This document shows positions 23,789 through 35,005 of a stretch of 64,000 bases of DNA, piece by piece (position 1 is the first letter of the stretch; each line of letters opens with the position of its first letter). This DNA comes from Pomphorhynchus laevis (taxonomy: Eukaryota; Acanthocephala; Palaeacanthocephala; Echinorhynchida; Pomphorhynchidae), in assembly GCA_012934845.2 (NCBI GenBank), contig WNNJ02002350.1, positions 1 through 64,000 of the forward strand, written 5' to 3'. The position numbers were made by a program, and so were the translations under genes. Below the pieces are notes generated by a model. It did not search any database. It had not been told where the DNA came from and was given only the letters and a program-made list of their open reading frames with translations.

Positions 23789-24979
23789 ATGCAAAACGCT
23801 TTATTATGATATACTAATGAAAGAGGTTAATTCTAATGATTTAAATGTAAATCTAACATATGAACGTAGTGAGTTGAGTTTTGAAACAATTATTACAAGT
23901 CACTGTTCTATAATGGATAAAAAGGGTATAAAGGTTGAATCAGATAATAAAACTATACCTATATTATATTGGAATCCAAAATTACAAAAATCCAATAAAA
24001 CCTAGGTTCATATGTAGTGCGTTTAAATGTACATTAAAACCACTTTCTGTCTATATGAATAAAATACTTAAAGTAATTAAAGCACATTTTAAAAAATATT
24101 GCAAGGTAATCGAAATTAATACTGGCATAAAACACTATTTCAGTATTAATTCTACAAAAGAATTTTTAGAACAGACAAAAGGAATAAATTTTCAAAATAT
24201 AAATACATACGATTTTAGTACGCTTTATACAAATCTAGATTTAGTAGATATTAAAGAAGGGTTAGTAAAATTAATTAATCTTATACATGGAAAAAGGTAT
24301 ACATATATATGTTATAATAATTATAACGCCTATCTAACAAAAATTAAACCATCAAGTAAATATAAATATATGGATAACATTGAATTAATAGAATCCTTAA
24401 ATATTTTGATAAATCAAAATTATTTAAAAGTAGGGACATCTATATTTAGACAAGTAAAAGGTGTTCCAATGGGTGGTAATAGTAGCCCAATTATGGCTGA
24501 CTTGTTTTTAAGCTTTATAGAATATGAATTTGTTCATAACTGTGTAAAAACTAAATCTAAACTATATAAATATATGAAATATAGGTTTCGATACATTGAT
24601 GATATATGTGTACTTGAATCTAATAATTTTTATTCAACAAGCGAACAAATTTATCCAAATAACCTCATTCTTAATAAAACCAATATTAATGATAAAGAAG
24701 GTGTATATCTAGATATGAACATTAAATTAACATTAACTAAAACTACTATTAATTTATATCGTAAAGATGACATATTTAAATTTACAAGAAACATATTTTT
24801 GCATGAGCATTCATGCATACCATATAATATAAAATATTATACATTAAATAATCAAATTTTTAGAATTGCGACAATATGTAATGATATTGGCTTTCTTCAA
24901 AATCATTTAAATAATTTAATAGATACATATTTTAAACTAGGTTACTATAAAAATAACATTAAGCAGAAAATAGTAAAAA
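23789..24979 (+). mobile_element. Naiad PLE fragment, RT domain
   Basis: Nearly identical to part of the 28-31 kb Naiad. The frames read YDFSTLYTNLDLVDIKEG (motif A), GVPMGGNSSPIMADLFLS (motif B) and YRFRYIDDICV (motif C), i.e. a PLE reverse transcriptase without its nuclease end. It starts abruptly inside the element and stops at the MULE insertion. Probably two breaks. High identity to its sister suggests recent activity. Confidence 0.88.
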
Positions 24980-24986
24980 ATGGCTG

Positions 24987-26605
24987 ACCGGAAACTCGCC
25001 AATGGCGAGTTTCCGGTTTTTCGTCAAATTTTTTTGACCCGAAAACTCGCCAACGTATAAAATAGGGAATCCCTTTTAAAAACAAAAGAAAATGTAGATT
25101 TAAAATTTTAATTTTCGAAATTCCAAGAGTTAAGGGCTTCTAAAAAAGTAAAAATATCTTCAACAGACATATAACTTTCGTTTTCTGCATATATACGCAA
25201 TTTCTCCTACTTTGTAAAATTAGTTTGACATATATCAAACAGTCCGCTAGAATATCTACCTATCTTATTTCTTATTTTTTCTGTTTCAAACCTAAGATAA
25301 TCTACAAAATAACCAAGGTTTGGGTTTTTTATGTTAACAAGATCGTTAAACCCTCTATGCCAACCTTCAAGACTGTTTGTTGTGGTTGGAAGGCCAGTAC
25401 TAATTCTTTCAAATACACTCCAGCGGGAGTGTTCAAAGAGTGGAGGTCGTGAAGGCTCGATGCCCATAAAAGTGTTTTTAAAATATGTTCCAAAGTCTTC
25501 AAATATATCTTTATCTGAATAATCCTCAACTTGTTTTTTAATTAGGTCATAAGCTGCTTCCAACCTTTTAATGTTAAAGTAGGGAAGGTTTAAAAACATT
25601 TTAAGAATTTTTTTTCAATCACTTTTGTTTTATATACTATTTCTAGGCCAAATTGCTGCATCTTTCGCCATAAACATTGTCCATAATGAAACAAACAACC
25701 GTATGACTTGAAATTATCCCCATAAATTTCAAATGATGAGAAAAGAGCCCTTTCATAGTCGGTAACAGCCACGGTTGGGTTCAAAATGCCATTGTTCTTT
25801 AGAAATAAAAAGACATCTTTATATTTATCTTCCGATTTTTCCTGTAGTAACACAAAAATTAATGGTATAAACCTTCCGTAAAGGTAACCTTGAATTGTTA
25901 CAAGCTGGTAGAATTGCTGGGGAGAAGACTTAAATGTACCATCAACTATTATAACTTTAAGATTCTCGATATAAGACAAAAACTCTTCTGAATAAAAAAT
26001 AACCGTTCGACTTCCTGATGTTAACCCAGAATCGTATTGAAGAAAACGAAAACCATTTAAAGTTGTCTGAAGTTCAAGAGGAATATCATTTTCGGGTCCA
26101 GGAGTATAATTGTCCATTTCGTTTCTTATTTTCTTAGCATAGTCTCTCATGTTTTCAAAAGATGTTACCTTGGATAAGGTTTTTGTCTCTAAATTCTTTG
26201 TTTCGGATGTAAACACAGTTACAAACCTTTCATTTGATTCTTTGCAACGATTTAGAATGTTTTGGTTTGCTATAATTGCAGCATTTTTACCCTCATTAGA
26301 AGAGCATGTATGTGATTCTGCTGATATAGGAGGCAGTGTGTCGTTTTTGATTGTAACCTGACCATTGCAGTCCCTATACTTACACCTCCATCTGATCACA
26401 TCTTCCTTTTTATTTGATATATGATATAAAAACCCGTTATAGTCTAACATAGGTGCTCCTCTCTGCGTTTTAAAATATTTCATTTTTGGGGTTAAAAATT
26501 TTTTAAATATTTTTAAAAGGGATTCCCTATTTTATACGTTGGCGAGTTTTCGGGTCAAAAAAATTTGACGAAAAACCGGAAACTCGCCATTGGCGAGTTT
26601 CCGGT
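24987..26605 (-). mobile_element. MULE DNA transposon with 96-bp terminal inverted repeats
   Basis: The ends at 24,987-25,082 and 26,510-26,605 are inverted copies of each other that match base for base over about 96 bp. Each tip holds a perfect 29-bp palindrome (CCGGAAACTCGCCA / TGGCGAGTTTCCGG around one A), then GTCAAATTTTTTTGAC, then a third copy of the GAAAACTCGCCA box. Inside is a minus-strand MULE transposase. No clear target-site duplication is visible: left flank AATGGCTG, right flank TAACGCTA. It sits between a plus and a minus Naiad piece. Confidence 0.9.
25207..26483 (-). pseudogene. MULE transposase with FLYWCH-type zinc finger, one frameshift
   Basis: Starts MKYFKTQRGAPMLDYNGFLY; an N-terminal FLYWCH-like finger follows (WRCKYRDC...ESHTC, about residues 30-62). 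The MULE DDE domain shows IIVDGTFKSSPQQFYQLVTI, FIPLIFVLL, VAVTDYERALFSSF and the C/H block YGCLFHYGQCLWRKM. A frameshift near 25,595 separates the C-terminal part (25,599-25,207), which has TTTNSLEGWHRGFNDLV, a conserved MULE block ('T.N.iE.wH'). Apart from that break it looks complete, and the perfect terminal repeats imply recent movement. Confidence 0.88.
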
Positions 26606-26608
26606 TAA

Positions 26609-26682
26609 CGCTAAAATCGTATGTATTTATATTTTGAAAATTTATTCCTTTTGTCTGTTCTAAAAATTCTTTTGTGGAGTAG
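26609..26682 (-). mobile_element. Naiad PLE fragment, inverted
   Basis: Minus-strand match to the RT region coding for KEFLEQTKGINFQNINTYDF. Together with the plus copy ending at 24,979 it forms the inverted arrangement typical of PLEs, with the MULE inserted at or beside the junction. Confidence 0.8.
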
Positions 26683-27300
26683 TGACAATTTAAATGCATT
26701 TATTGCGATGGACACTATCAGCCCTTGCAGTTTTGGTCACGCTCAATATTGTAGCATTAGCGGAGCTTTTTATAGCGGGTTAATTAAGTATACCTACACC
26801 ATCGACATGTATCGGAAATCCACAGCTTTGTCTGACCAGTGTCACGAGCATGCAACTGATCATTACCGTCATTTGCTAGCTCTTAACACGACATTTATAC
26901 ATTTTCAAAGCTATCATCGTTCTCAAGACATGCAACCATCTTTGCAGTGTTTGTTGGCATTTGAACTCGAACCAATATCATTATGCACACGCATACTATT
27001 GCCATTTGGCTGATTATTGAATCTATCTAGAATTTTACTGCCTCTCGGAATATTATCACTTCTACTTAGAGATAGAATGGTAGAACATGGATTTGAACAC
27101 TCTTGACATTTGTGGAAGGAATCTTGATGTCTGTGAAATGTTGCTGAAATGTTGCTGATGAAATGTTGTCTGTTAAATGATGTCGATTCTAAATTCTGAA
27201 TTTAGGATCGACAAACGGAAATTTTATATTTTTATCTCTTAAATTTTTTAAAGTATATTAATTGTTTGTAAATGATCAGCGAGCGTAGCAAGCCAATCTG
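26683..27300. other. Unrecognised spacer
   Basis: A 130-codon plus-strand open stretch exists here, but its composition and lack of any family motif give no support for a gene. Short repeats of GAAATGTTGCTG occur at 27,130-27,165. Confidence 0.35.
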
Positions 27301-27452
27301 CAAATGAATTGCATATGTTTATTTATTAAATTTTTTCAAGTGGTTTTTCAGTTATCTGATTTGATTTGTTCTACTGGCATGTTATTATTGACATGTGGAC
27401 TTTGTTTTTCCGGTAATATGACCTCTGTCAGAAATACTGAAACTATGTATTA

Positions 27453-27657
27453 TTGGTTACGACTTTACTATTATTTTTTCTTATTTTCAAACAAGTTTGA
27501 TGAATTATTAATTCTTAAAAAGGGAGAAGTTTGCATCCCAAGGTGTTTACACTTTTGGCTACGACTTTACTATTATTTTTTCATATTTTCAAACAAGTTT
27601 GATGAATTATTAATTCTTAAAAAGGGAGAAGTTTGCATCCCAAGGTGTTTACACTTT
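27453..27657 (+). repeat. Tandem duplication, two units of about 102 bp
   Basis: The unit begins GGCTACGACTTTACTATTAT and ends CCCAAGGTGTTTACACTTT; both copies are almost identical (one TTCTTATTTTC / TTCATATTTTC change). Function unknown. Confidence 0.8.
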
Positions 27658-27689
27658 AAAATGTTAACTGCTTCACGTGATCACGTTTA

Positions 27690-27880
27690 AGAGACCAGGT
27701 AATTGCCAATAGCTAGGTCGCGTGAAGGTGGTAGATCTTTATAGATCTTGTTCCAGCCTGCAACCGCCTTAAGCAGGGCAGCCTCCTGTCAGATGCTGCT
27801 AGATGGCCCGTTGTAAGTTTAGTCTGAGTCAACTAAACTAGGTGGCGACACCGAAAAAGCAACGTTACAAATTATGACTT
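27690..27880. other. GC-rich structured stretch before the Naiad
   Basis: It contains the stem AGTTTAG / CTAAACT (27,817-27,840), AAGCAGGGCAGCCTCCTGTC and GGTGGCGACACCG. It resembles the structured UTR of a retroelement but was not matched to any coding element here. Confidence 0.35.
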
Positions 27881-28044
27881 AAAAGTTACATGTACTCAAC
27901 AATATTGGAAAAATATGTAAGTACTAATGATTTCAATTTTAGATCTTTTAAATGTAACAGAAAAAATTGTATAGTTTGTGATGTTATAAATAATAATTGT
28001 ATCGTAAGTAATACGACAAACAAATGTTTTTCATTAAATATTAA

Positions 28045-28330
28045 TAATAACTAATTGCAATACCGCAGGTGTAGTGTATCTAATACAATGTACATGTGGA
28101 TTGCAATATATAGGAAAAACATATCGAATGCTAAAAACTAGGTTTAGGCAACACATATATAATATACAGCGTAATAGTCAAACTATATTTCATAAACATA
28201 TGAGATTAATAGGACATGATATTAAAAACTGTAAATTATTTATTTTAGAACATATTATCAAAGAAAACATATCAATATTAAATAAAAACTATTAGAAAAA
28301 GAAGATTTTTGGATTAAAACGCTTAATTCT
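28045..28330 (+). pseudogene. Naiad GIY-YIG endonuclease domain
   Basis: The domain reads VVYLIQCTCGLQYIGKTYRM (GVY-x9-QYIG form of GIY-YIG), then KTRFRQHI and FHKHMRLIGHDIKNC, where the Arg and His blocks are those of PLE nucleases. It cuts the DNA target so the RT can prime. It lies before the RT in the element. It belongs to a broken copy. Confidence 0.88.
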
Positions 28331-30600
28331 ATGTACCCATTGGGATTGAATGACGTGGTACAAGGAATTGGCAGAAGTTGTATAATACATAATAAACAAC
28401 TATATTATAATAATCCGGTTAAACGCAAACCAAGAAGTCATGGTGATAAAAGGAATAGGGAAAATAGAGTTAAAAATATTAAAAAAGATATGTATATAAA
28501 TGAACAATTAGAAATATTAAAACAACTTTTTAGTGATAACAAGCTAAAAGATCTTTATGTAAATATAAGAAGGTTTTCTAAAGATATCATATGTTCAATA
28601 AATCAAAAATTAATTAACGACTATGATAGGCTAAGTTGTATAATAGACAGTTATTGTAATACAAAATACTATAATCGTACAATAAATGTAAATAATAACA
28701 ATAGAAAATATACATTAACCATAAACTTCATTAATAAATGTATAGATAACATAAATATAGCCGGACTTTTAAATAATTCTAAAAGTAAAGAAATAATAGG
28801 GTCAGATTTAAGTAAATATATTCCTAAAATAAGGTATAAACTCCTACAACCATTAGGACGAAAAATTTGTAATTATAATAAAGAATTAAAATCAATATGT
28901 AACGATAATATTATAAACATAATGGAAACAGAATGCAATTGTAAAAGTCTTAGTTTTGATAAAATAAATGAACATGTATGTACCCATAATCTAGAATTAA
29001 TTGAAAATTGTGAATTAAGAAAGCTGCTATCAAAAGTGTATAAATATAGATTAAATAATAACAACGACAAAAATAAAATTTATAATTCGTTATATAATAA
29101 CTTAAATGATTACTTTAGTAAGCTGATTAATAGTGAAAGCTCGAATATATCTAAGATAAACATTTGGAAAGATTATATATTTGATAAAATTAAAAATAAA
29201 ATGAAAATAACAATCAATTATAAAAGGAAAGATAAAATTAATAAAGATATGTATACAGAACTTACTCAATTAAAGCATAACTATATAATAACAACTATTG
29301 ATAAAGCTAGTAATAACTTTGTCTTCATATGCAAAAAACTTTATTATGATATACTAATGAAAGAGGTTAATTCTAATGATTTAAATGTAAATCCAACATA
29401 TGAACGTAGTGAGTTGAGTTTTGAAACAATTATTACAAGTCACTGTTCTATAATGGATAAGAAGGGTATAAAGGTTGAATCAGATGATAAAACTATACCT
29501 GTAATATATTGGAATCTAAAATTACATAAAAATTCAATAAAACCTAGGTTCATATGTAGTGCGTTTAAATGTACATTAAAACCACTTTCTATCTATATGA
29601 ATAAAATACTTAAAGCAATTAAAGCACACTTTAAAAAATATTGCAAGGTAATCGAAATTAATACTGGTATAAAACACTATTTCAGTATTAATTCTACAAA
29701 AGAATTTTTAGAACAGACAAAAGGAATAAATTTTCAAAATATAAATACATACGATTTTAGTACGTTTTATACAAATCTAGATTTAGTAGATATTAAAGAA
29801 GCGTTAGTAAAATTAATTAATCTTACATTTGGAAAAAGATATACATATATATGTTATAATAATTATAACGCCTATCTAACAAAAATTAAGCCATCAAGTA
29901 AATATAAATATATGGATAAAATTGAATTAATAGAATCCTTAAATATTTCGATAAATCAAAATTATTTAAAAGTAGGGACATCTATATTTAGACAAGTAAA
30001 AGGTGTTCCAATGGGTGGTAATAGTAGCCCAATTATAGCTGACTTGTTTTTAAGCTTTATAGAATATGAATTTGTTCATAACTGTGTAAAAACTAAATCT
30101 AAACAATATAAATATAGGAAATATATTTTTCGATACGTTGATGATATATGTGTATTTAATTCTAATAGTTTTATTCAATTAGTGAACAAATTTATCCAGA
30201 AAGCCTTATTCTTAACAAAACCAATATTAATGATAAAGTAAGGTGTATATCTAGATATGAACATTAAATTAACATTAACTAAAACTACTATTAATTTATA
30301 TCGTATAGATGACATATTTAAATTTACAAAAAACATAATTTTGCATGAGCATTCATGCATACCATATAATATTAAATATAATAATATAATACATTAAATA
30401 ATGAAATTTTAAGAATTGCAACAATATGTAATGATATTGGCTTTCTTCAAAATCATTTAAATAATTTAATAGATACATATTTTAAACTAGGTTACTATAA
30501 AAATAACATCAAGCAGAAAATAGTAAAATATATAAATCAACACAATAATATAAAGAATAAATTTAAACTCTTAAGTGGCAAATTTTTATGGATGGATAAT
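28331..30600 (+). pseudogene. Naiad reverse transcriptase with CxC linker
   Basis: A long open frame (636 codons, 28,331-30,241). It includes SMYPLGLNDVVQGIGRSC (domain linker), NCKSLSF (part of the CxC motif, near 28,935), ITTIDKASNNFVFICKKLYY (RT start block, the PLE 'DKasN'), YDFSTFYTNL (motif A), GVPMGGNSSPIIADLFLS (motif B) and FRYVDDICVF (motif C, YVDD). The charged 100-residue stretch near KCTLKPLSIYMNKI-INTGIKHYF lies between the RT fingers motifs. The final part up to the tail is in another frame. Confidence 0.88.
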
Positions 30601-30650
30601 AAATAATATACTTTGTATTAGAATAAGATACTAGATAGTTTTATCAGAGG

Positions 30651-30745
30651 AAATACATCATTAGCATGTATTTGGCCCTGCTGCTATGTTGGGTAGAAGA
30701 GTTAAGGGCCGAAACCTGATAGCATAGCAGTTCCTCCTGATGACC
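30651..30745 (+). ncRNA. Conserved pseudoknot in Naiad 3' tail
   Basis: A hairpin AAATACAT / ATGTATTT (30,651-30,673) precedes two interlocked stems: GGCCCT (30,674-30,679) with AGGGCC (30,705-30,710), and CTGCTATG (30,681-30,688) with CATAGCAG (30,723-30,730). The loops carry GAAAC (30,711) and CTGATGA (30,737). The copy at 57.3 kb keeps both stems, with a compensatory T-A to C-G change. It lies outside the coding region; function unknown. Confidence 0.6.
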
Positions 30746-31004
30746 TCTAATTCTTATTCTTATACAACGTCTGTTATTTTTTAGTCAATTCATAAAAATG
30801 ACGTTTATTTAAAATTTCAATTTTTTTTATTTTAACCTGATTTAAATTATTGAAAATCTAAAAACAATTATTAATTTTATTATTTTATTATTACTTTTTG
30901 ATTTATCATTGTGATGTTTTTTTTTAGTTTATAATTATATTAAATACGTAGACTCAGTTAGCTGATTTGATTTATTGGTAATTGATTTACATCAATTATT
31001 TTTA

Positions 31005-31300
31005 AACAATATAATTGATAATTTCAACAATAATCAATTATTTTTAAACAATAGTGACTGTCGTAATTTATAAACTACATACACTAATTACAATTACCAA
31101 GACGTCGATCAGCATTCATCTATCTGAATTGTTCACAAACAAGTTCACAAATACTTCACAAACAAGAAACAGTCAATACAGTCAAATTCGCCACAGCAAA
31201 TCTACAATCTACCGGCGGCTCGCTCACGCTCGCCGACTCTACGACGCTTGGCAATTACAAATTTACTTACAATGTTACCAAACACAATTGCTGACGATGG
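31005..31300. other. Spacer, nothing recognised
   Basis: AT-rich start with a duplicated CAATTATTTTTAAACAAT (31,000 and 31,040); no gene. Confidence 0.4.
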
Positions 31301-31347
31301 GCAAGATCGAAATGATATTATCAGAGGTAAGCGGCCCTGTCGCATCT

Positions 31348-31392
31348 GCCAGAGGGACATCTGGCAGATGTACCTCTGGCAGATTAGTTCGT
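31348..31392. repeat. Nested foldback
   Basis: CATCTGCCAGAGG and CCTCTGGCAGAT pair, and inside them CATCTGCCAGA also matches the CATCTGGCAGATG core, giving three near-copies of one box in alternating orientation. Confidence 0.6.
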
Positions 31393-31755
31393 GTTCAAAT
31401 TCGTCTTTTTATCATTGCTTTTCGCCTTATAACTTCTCATACCCTTTCATTTCTCAACCTTCCTTTTCTCGACAATTCTCGTACTGTGTATTGTGCTCTG
31501 CGTTTCCGTAATTCCCTTCTTTTACATGTCCCAATCTAATCTACCTCTTTTGGCTTCCGCTCCTTCGTTGTGGCTGCTCCTCTCTTGTGGAATCAACTGC
31601 CTATTCATATATGCCGTACTTCAAACGCCAAATCCAATTATTTTTCAATAATTAACTAATAACCTGTGATCTTTGATATTCTTTTTTTGTTTGTTAGTGG
31701 TCATGTAAGCGTGCATTTTGCACGCATTTGCCACGTTAAATAAATTATTGTATTA
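31385..31755 (+). mobile_element. CR1/L2-like LINE 3' end
   Basis: It reads NSRTVYCALRFRNSLLLHVP, then in another frame FGFRSFVVAAPLLWNQLPI. This is the 'R...rRS.sl.vP..rT....rSFsvaaprlWNsLP' end of CR1/Jockey-type LINEs. It closes with an ATTATTATTATT tail (31,735-31,755), a usual microsatellite-like 3' end. Confidence 0.7.
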
Positions 31756-31774
31756 TTATTATCGCCTTGACAAC

Positions 31775-34690
31775 TAATGGATACTTCCGCTTTCATAAGT
31801 TCAGAGGTTCAAGGTGTGTAGGTTAGGGCTAGGGATTCTTATGTTGCGACCATGCTTCCAAGGTCCAACCAAATGAAGCCACGACAGAAGTCATAACTCC
31901 AACATTAGCAATTCCAAGCGCTTGAGTCGACGCTTCGAACCGTCTATCATGTCTTCAATAATGTTGGCGCAGAGAATCAACAACAGTCATACGCATTCCG
32001 TACAAAGCACGTGTTCTAGCAGCCACCTATTTCTGTGACAATATCAAACATGCACTGCAGATCGGAGATGTCAGTTCATGGACAAAGTTGCTGCTCTTCG
32101 CAAAATCATGCTTCAGTGGCCCAATGCCCACAACATGCAAAGGTCGATATAAGCTCGAGAAGCACATTTGCGAATCAATAAGAGCCTACGCGACAACCGC
32201 CTTAACGGATGTGCTATCCATGATACAAACGCCACACAAATATGCAAACCGTTAACTAGACGGCAATTCAAAAATTGCTTGTATCAACCTGACCAAGCAT
32301 GGGAATTACGGTAAAGCACTCCAGCGTTTGGTTTCAGGAGGAATAGTCAGCCCATCTACACAAGCACGGACAGCACTGCAAATACTACATCCCCTGACAT
32401 ACAGCATCTGGCGGGATCAGCCACTATCCTCACGTAATCTTATAGAACGACTTTCAAACAATCTGACTTCGTCTATATCTGAAGGCCGCGAGACCGTCAT
32501 TGCCGCGGTCAACTCTTTTCCTTCAGCGTCGAGACCAGGTTGCCTGGGGCTAAGACCGGAGCATCTCCAGGACATGTTACGAGCAAATAGCGGCGGTTCG
32601 CTAGCAGAGAATCTGACGCACCTTGTCAACCACCTTCTGGCGGGACTAGCACCCTCTGAAGTGGCGCCTTACATTGCCGGCGCTAATTTGATCGCACTTC
32701 CCAAAAAGAACGGGGGTATAAGACCAATTGCCGTTGGCGAAACTCTACGCCGTCTCTGCTCGAAATGCATATGTCTCAAACTCCGCAAACGTTTCGCTGG
32801 TCTCCTACAACCAACACAACTTGGGGTAGCAACCCCAAACGCAGTGGAAAGGATCGTTCACAACATCCGACGAATCCACGAACTTCACGCCAACGACAAC
32901 AACTGGGCCTGGGCAAAGATCGATCTTTCAAACGCCTTCAACTCATTGTCCAGAGCGCACTTACGAGCGGCGGTCCGAGAGAACGTCCCGGAGCTCTTGC
33001 CATGGTTTGACTTTTCATACAAGTGCAAGGCACCCCTTCGTTTCGGCCCGCAGGACCCTCTCAATTCATGTGAAGGAGTATAGCAGGGTGACCCGTTGGG
33101 CCCGTTCCACTTCGCGTTGGCCATTAAGAAAACGATTGAACACGTTTCTCATATCCCTGGAATAAACCTCAACATGTGGTACCTGGACGATGGCATAGTC
33201 GGCGGGACGCCTTCGGCAATTGCATCCGCACTCGGCTGGCTAGACACGAGTTTCAAGGCGATTAAATTGCAGCTAAACTGGCGAAAGACAGAGGTCATCG
33301 GCACGCCTGAAGCCATAAGATCTTGCTTGGCCCTACTATCCGAGGTGGTTTTGGAGAACACCTCTGGAAACATGCACTTGTTAGGCATACCCATCGGTGA
33401 CGAGTCCTTCATAGAAACCCACCTGACAAACGAGATTCTGCCACCGCTAATCCAGACAATCGATGCAGTAGCCAAGCTGCCAGACCCTCAAGTCGGATAC
33501 CTCCTACTCAAACACTGCGCTTCCTCGTCCAGGATAAACCACCTTCTCCGTTCAGTTGATCCAAGGATTACAAAAACGTTTTGTCAGTCATTCGACGGAC
33601 AAATCGCCAGCGCCTTTGAGAAAATATGCGCGTGTCAACTACACGAAGCAGCGAAATCACAGATGACACTCCCAATCCGTCTGGGTGGATTTGGCCTAAG
33701 ATGCAATGCGGCGCATGTCCAGAGCGCATTTATACATAGCGTGATGCAGGTCGAGAAGAATACAGTTTGGATCATACACTTTTTCCTGGCTATTCAGAGG
33801 CATTAGCCACCCTTAGAACCACAGTGGGATCTCACTTCATACCGTCTACGGAGGGCGGTCAATCATCAACCTCACGCCTGATTGAAAATCTTGCCTCGAC
33901 ACAGCTGATACTATCATCTAGCAAAATGGATCGTGCCCAACTACATACAGTGTCGTGTCCAAAAGCTGGAGCTTGGCTTAGTGCTGTACCAAATGCGGCA
34001 TCTGGAACGGAATTAACACCCCCACAGTTCTGTATTCTAGTCCGCATGTGGCTTGGGATTCCTTTACATGAAAAGGATTATAGATGCGCCCGCTGCACGC
34101 GCATAGCTGATAAGGAAGGCATACACTCGCTAACATGCCAATACGGGGGTTACCAAGGACTGCGGCATAATGCTATTCGTGACGTGGTATTCGCAGCCGC
34201 ACAATCAGCCCGGATGGATGTAGCTCTGGAAGTGCGAGGTATTATCCCGGACCTACGTGAACGGCCGGCAGACATCCTATTTTATGGGGATCCTCCCCAT
34301 GCAATCGACTTTGCAGTCACTCACCCCCAACAGACGGCATACCGTCGCTCAGCTGCTAACGCACAGCTCGCCGCCGCTACATCGTACGCGGCTAATGTTA
34401 AAGACCGAAAGTACAAGAGCAGGGTCGAAGCAGCGGGGTATATATTCTCAGCCGCTGTAGTGGAGTCGTTTGGGGGATGGAATGAAGATGGAAACAGGGT
34501 CATTAAACGGGTTGCAAATAACATTAGCCGGACAAGCGGAGTCAGATACGCCGTGACGATCTCGCATTTATACCAGCGCCTCTCTATTGCAATAATGAGA
34601 GGCAACGCCAAAGCAATGCTAGCGTCACTTGACCAGATCCCAATATTGACATTTGATAGTGGACACCGGGAAACATGTGAACCCGGGAAA
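31775..34690 (+). mobile_element. REL-type LINE, family B
   Basis: A LINE with RT and C-terminal restriction-like nuclease, GC-richer than the surrounding DNA. The N-terminal part (31.8-32.3 kb) is broken by several stops but still reads WTKLLLFAKSCF-like pieces. A second copy, minus strand and rearranged, is at 51.9-52.7 kb. The 3' coding end runs without a stop into the LIM gene. Confidence 0.82.
32328..34680 (+). pseudogene. REL-LINE family B polyprotein (RT, CCHC, nuclease), broken
   Basis: The RT starts with LGLRPEHLQDMLRANSGGSL, IALPKKNGGIRPIAVGETLR and WAKIDLSNAFNSL (motif A). In motif B an in-frame TAG at 33,081 interrupts EGV-stop-QGDPLGPF. Motif C is MWYLDDGIVGG. Around 33,770 the frame changes. 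The C-terminal part reads CARCTRIADKEGIHSLTC (C-x2-C-x8-H-x4-C), YQGLRHNAIRDVV, RPADILFYGDPPHAIDFAV (PD...D nuclease core) and LYQRLSIAIMRGNAKAML. This is the canonical REL-LINE order. At least one stop and one frameshift kill it. Confidence 0.82.
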
Positions 34691-35005
34691 CGCCTCTTCG
34701 AGCCAGACTCTTGTGCTTCGAGCCGAACTCGTGATGTGATGGGACTACCGATTTGCAAAGATAACAACAAGAACCATGCCCCAATGAATAAGTACGACGA
34801 AATAATTCCCGTGTCATGCATGATTGAGATAGTGCACCACATTCCCGGTACACTTCCAATAATCCAGGCCACCCCGATTTCTAACATACAAATAATGCCC
34901 CAGCAACCTATCCAAACGATCATGATCATTGAACAGCCGCGTACGACAACTGCGAAGATCGATATCGACAATGTTGAGTCTTTTCCTGAGCAAGAACGAG
35001 AAACA

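Larger units (their letters stand above)
27890..30985 (+). mobile_element. Naiad Penelope-like element, most complete copy
   Basis: The order is a Cys-rich lead (KCNRKNCIVC), GIY-YIG nuclease, a linker with a CxC motif (ETECNCKSLSF), RT, and a roughly 380-bp non-coding 3' tail ending GTAGACTCAGTTAGCTGAT. A nuclease N-terminal to the RT plus the CxC motif defines the Naiad clade, as opposed to canonical PLEs with a C-terminal nuclease. About three breaks interrupt the coding part, otherwise it looks whole. Other copies or fragments lie at 9.6, 14.0, 23.8, 26.6, 40.8, 43.1, 43.3, 48.3, 56.8, 58.3 and 62.7-63.8 kb. Confidence 0.9.

Noticed and set aside
26621-27013. 130-codon plus-strand reading frame as a gene
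   Set aside because: Its start lies in an inverted Naiad piece and no family motif is present.
30674-30745. Canonical hammerhead or HDV-like ribozyme in the Naiad tail
   Set aside because: CTGATGA and GAAAC are present but do not fold with proper stems I-III; HDV P3/P4 and the catalytic C context are not seen. Kept only as an unnamed pseudoknot.
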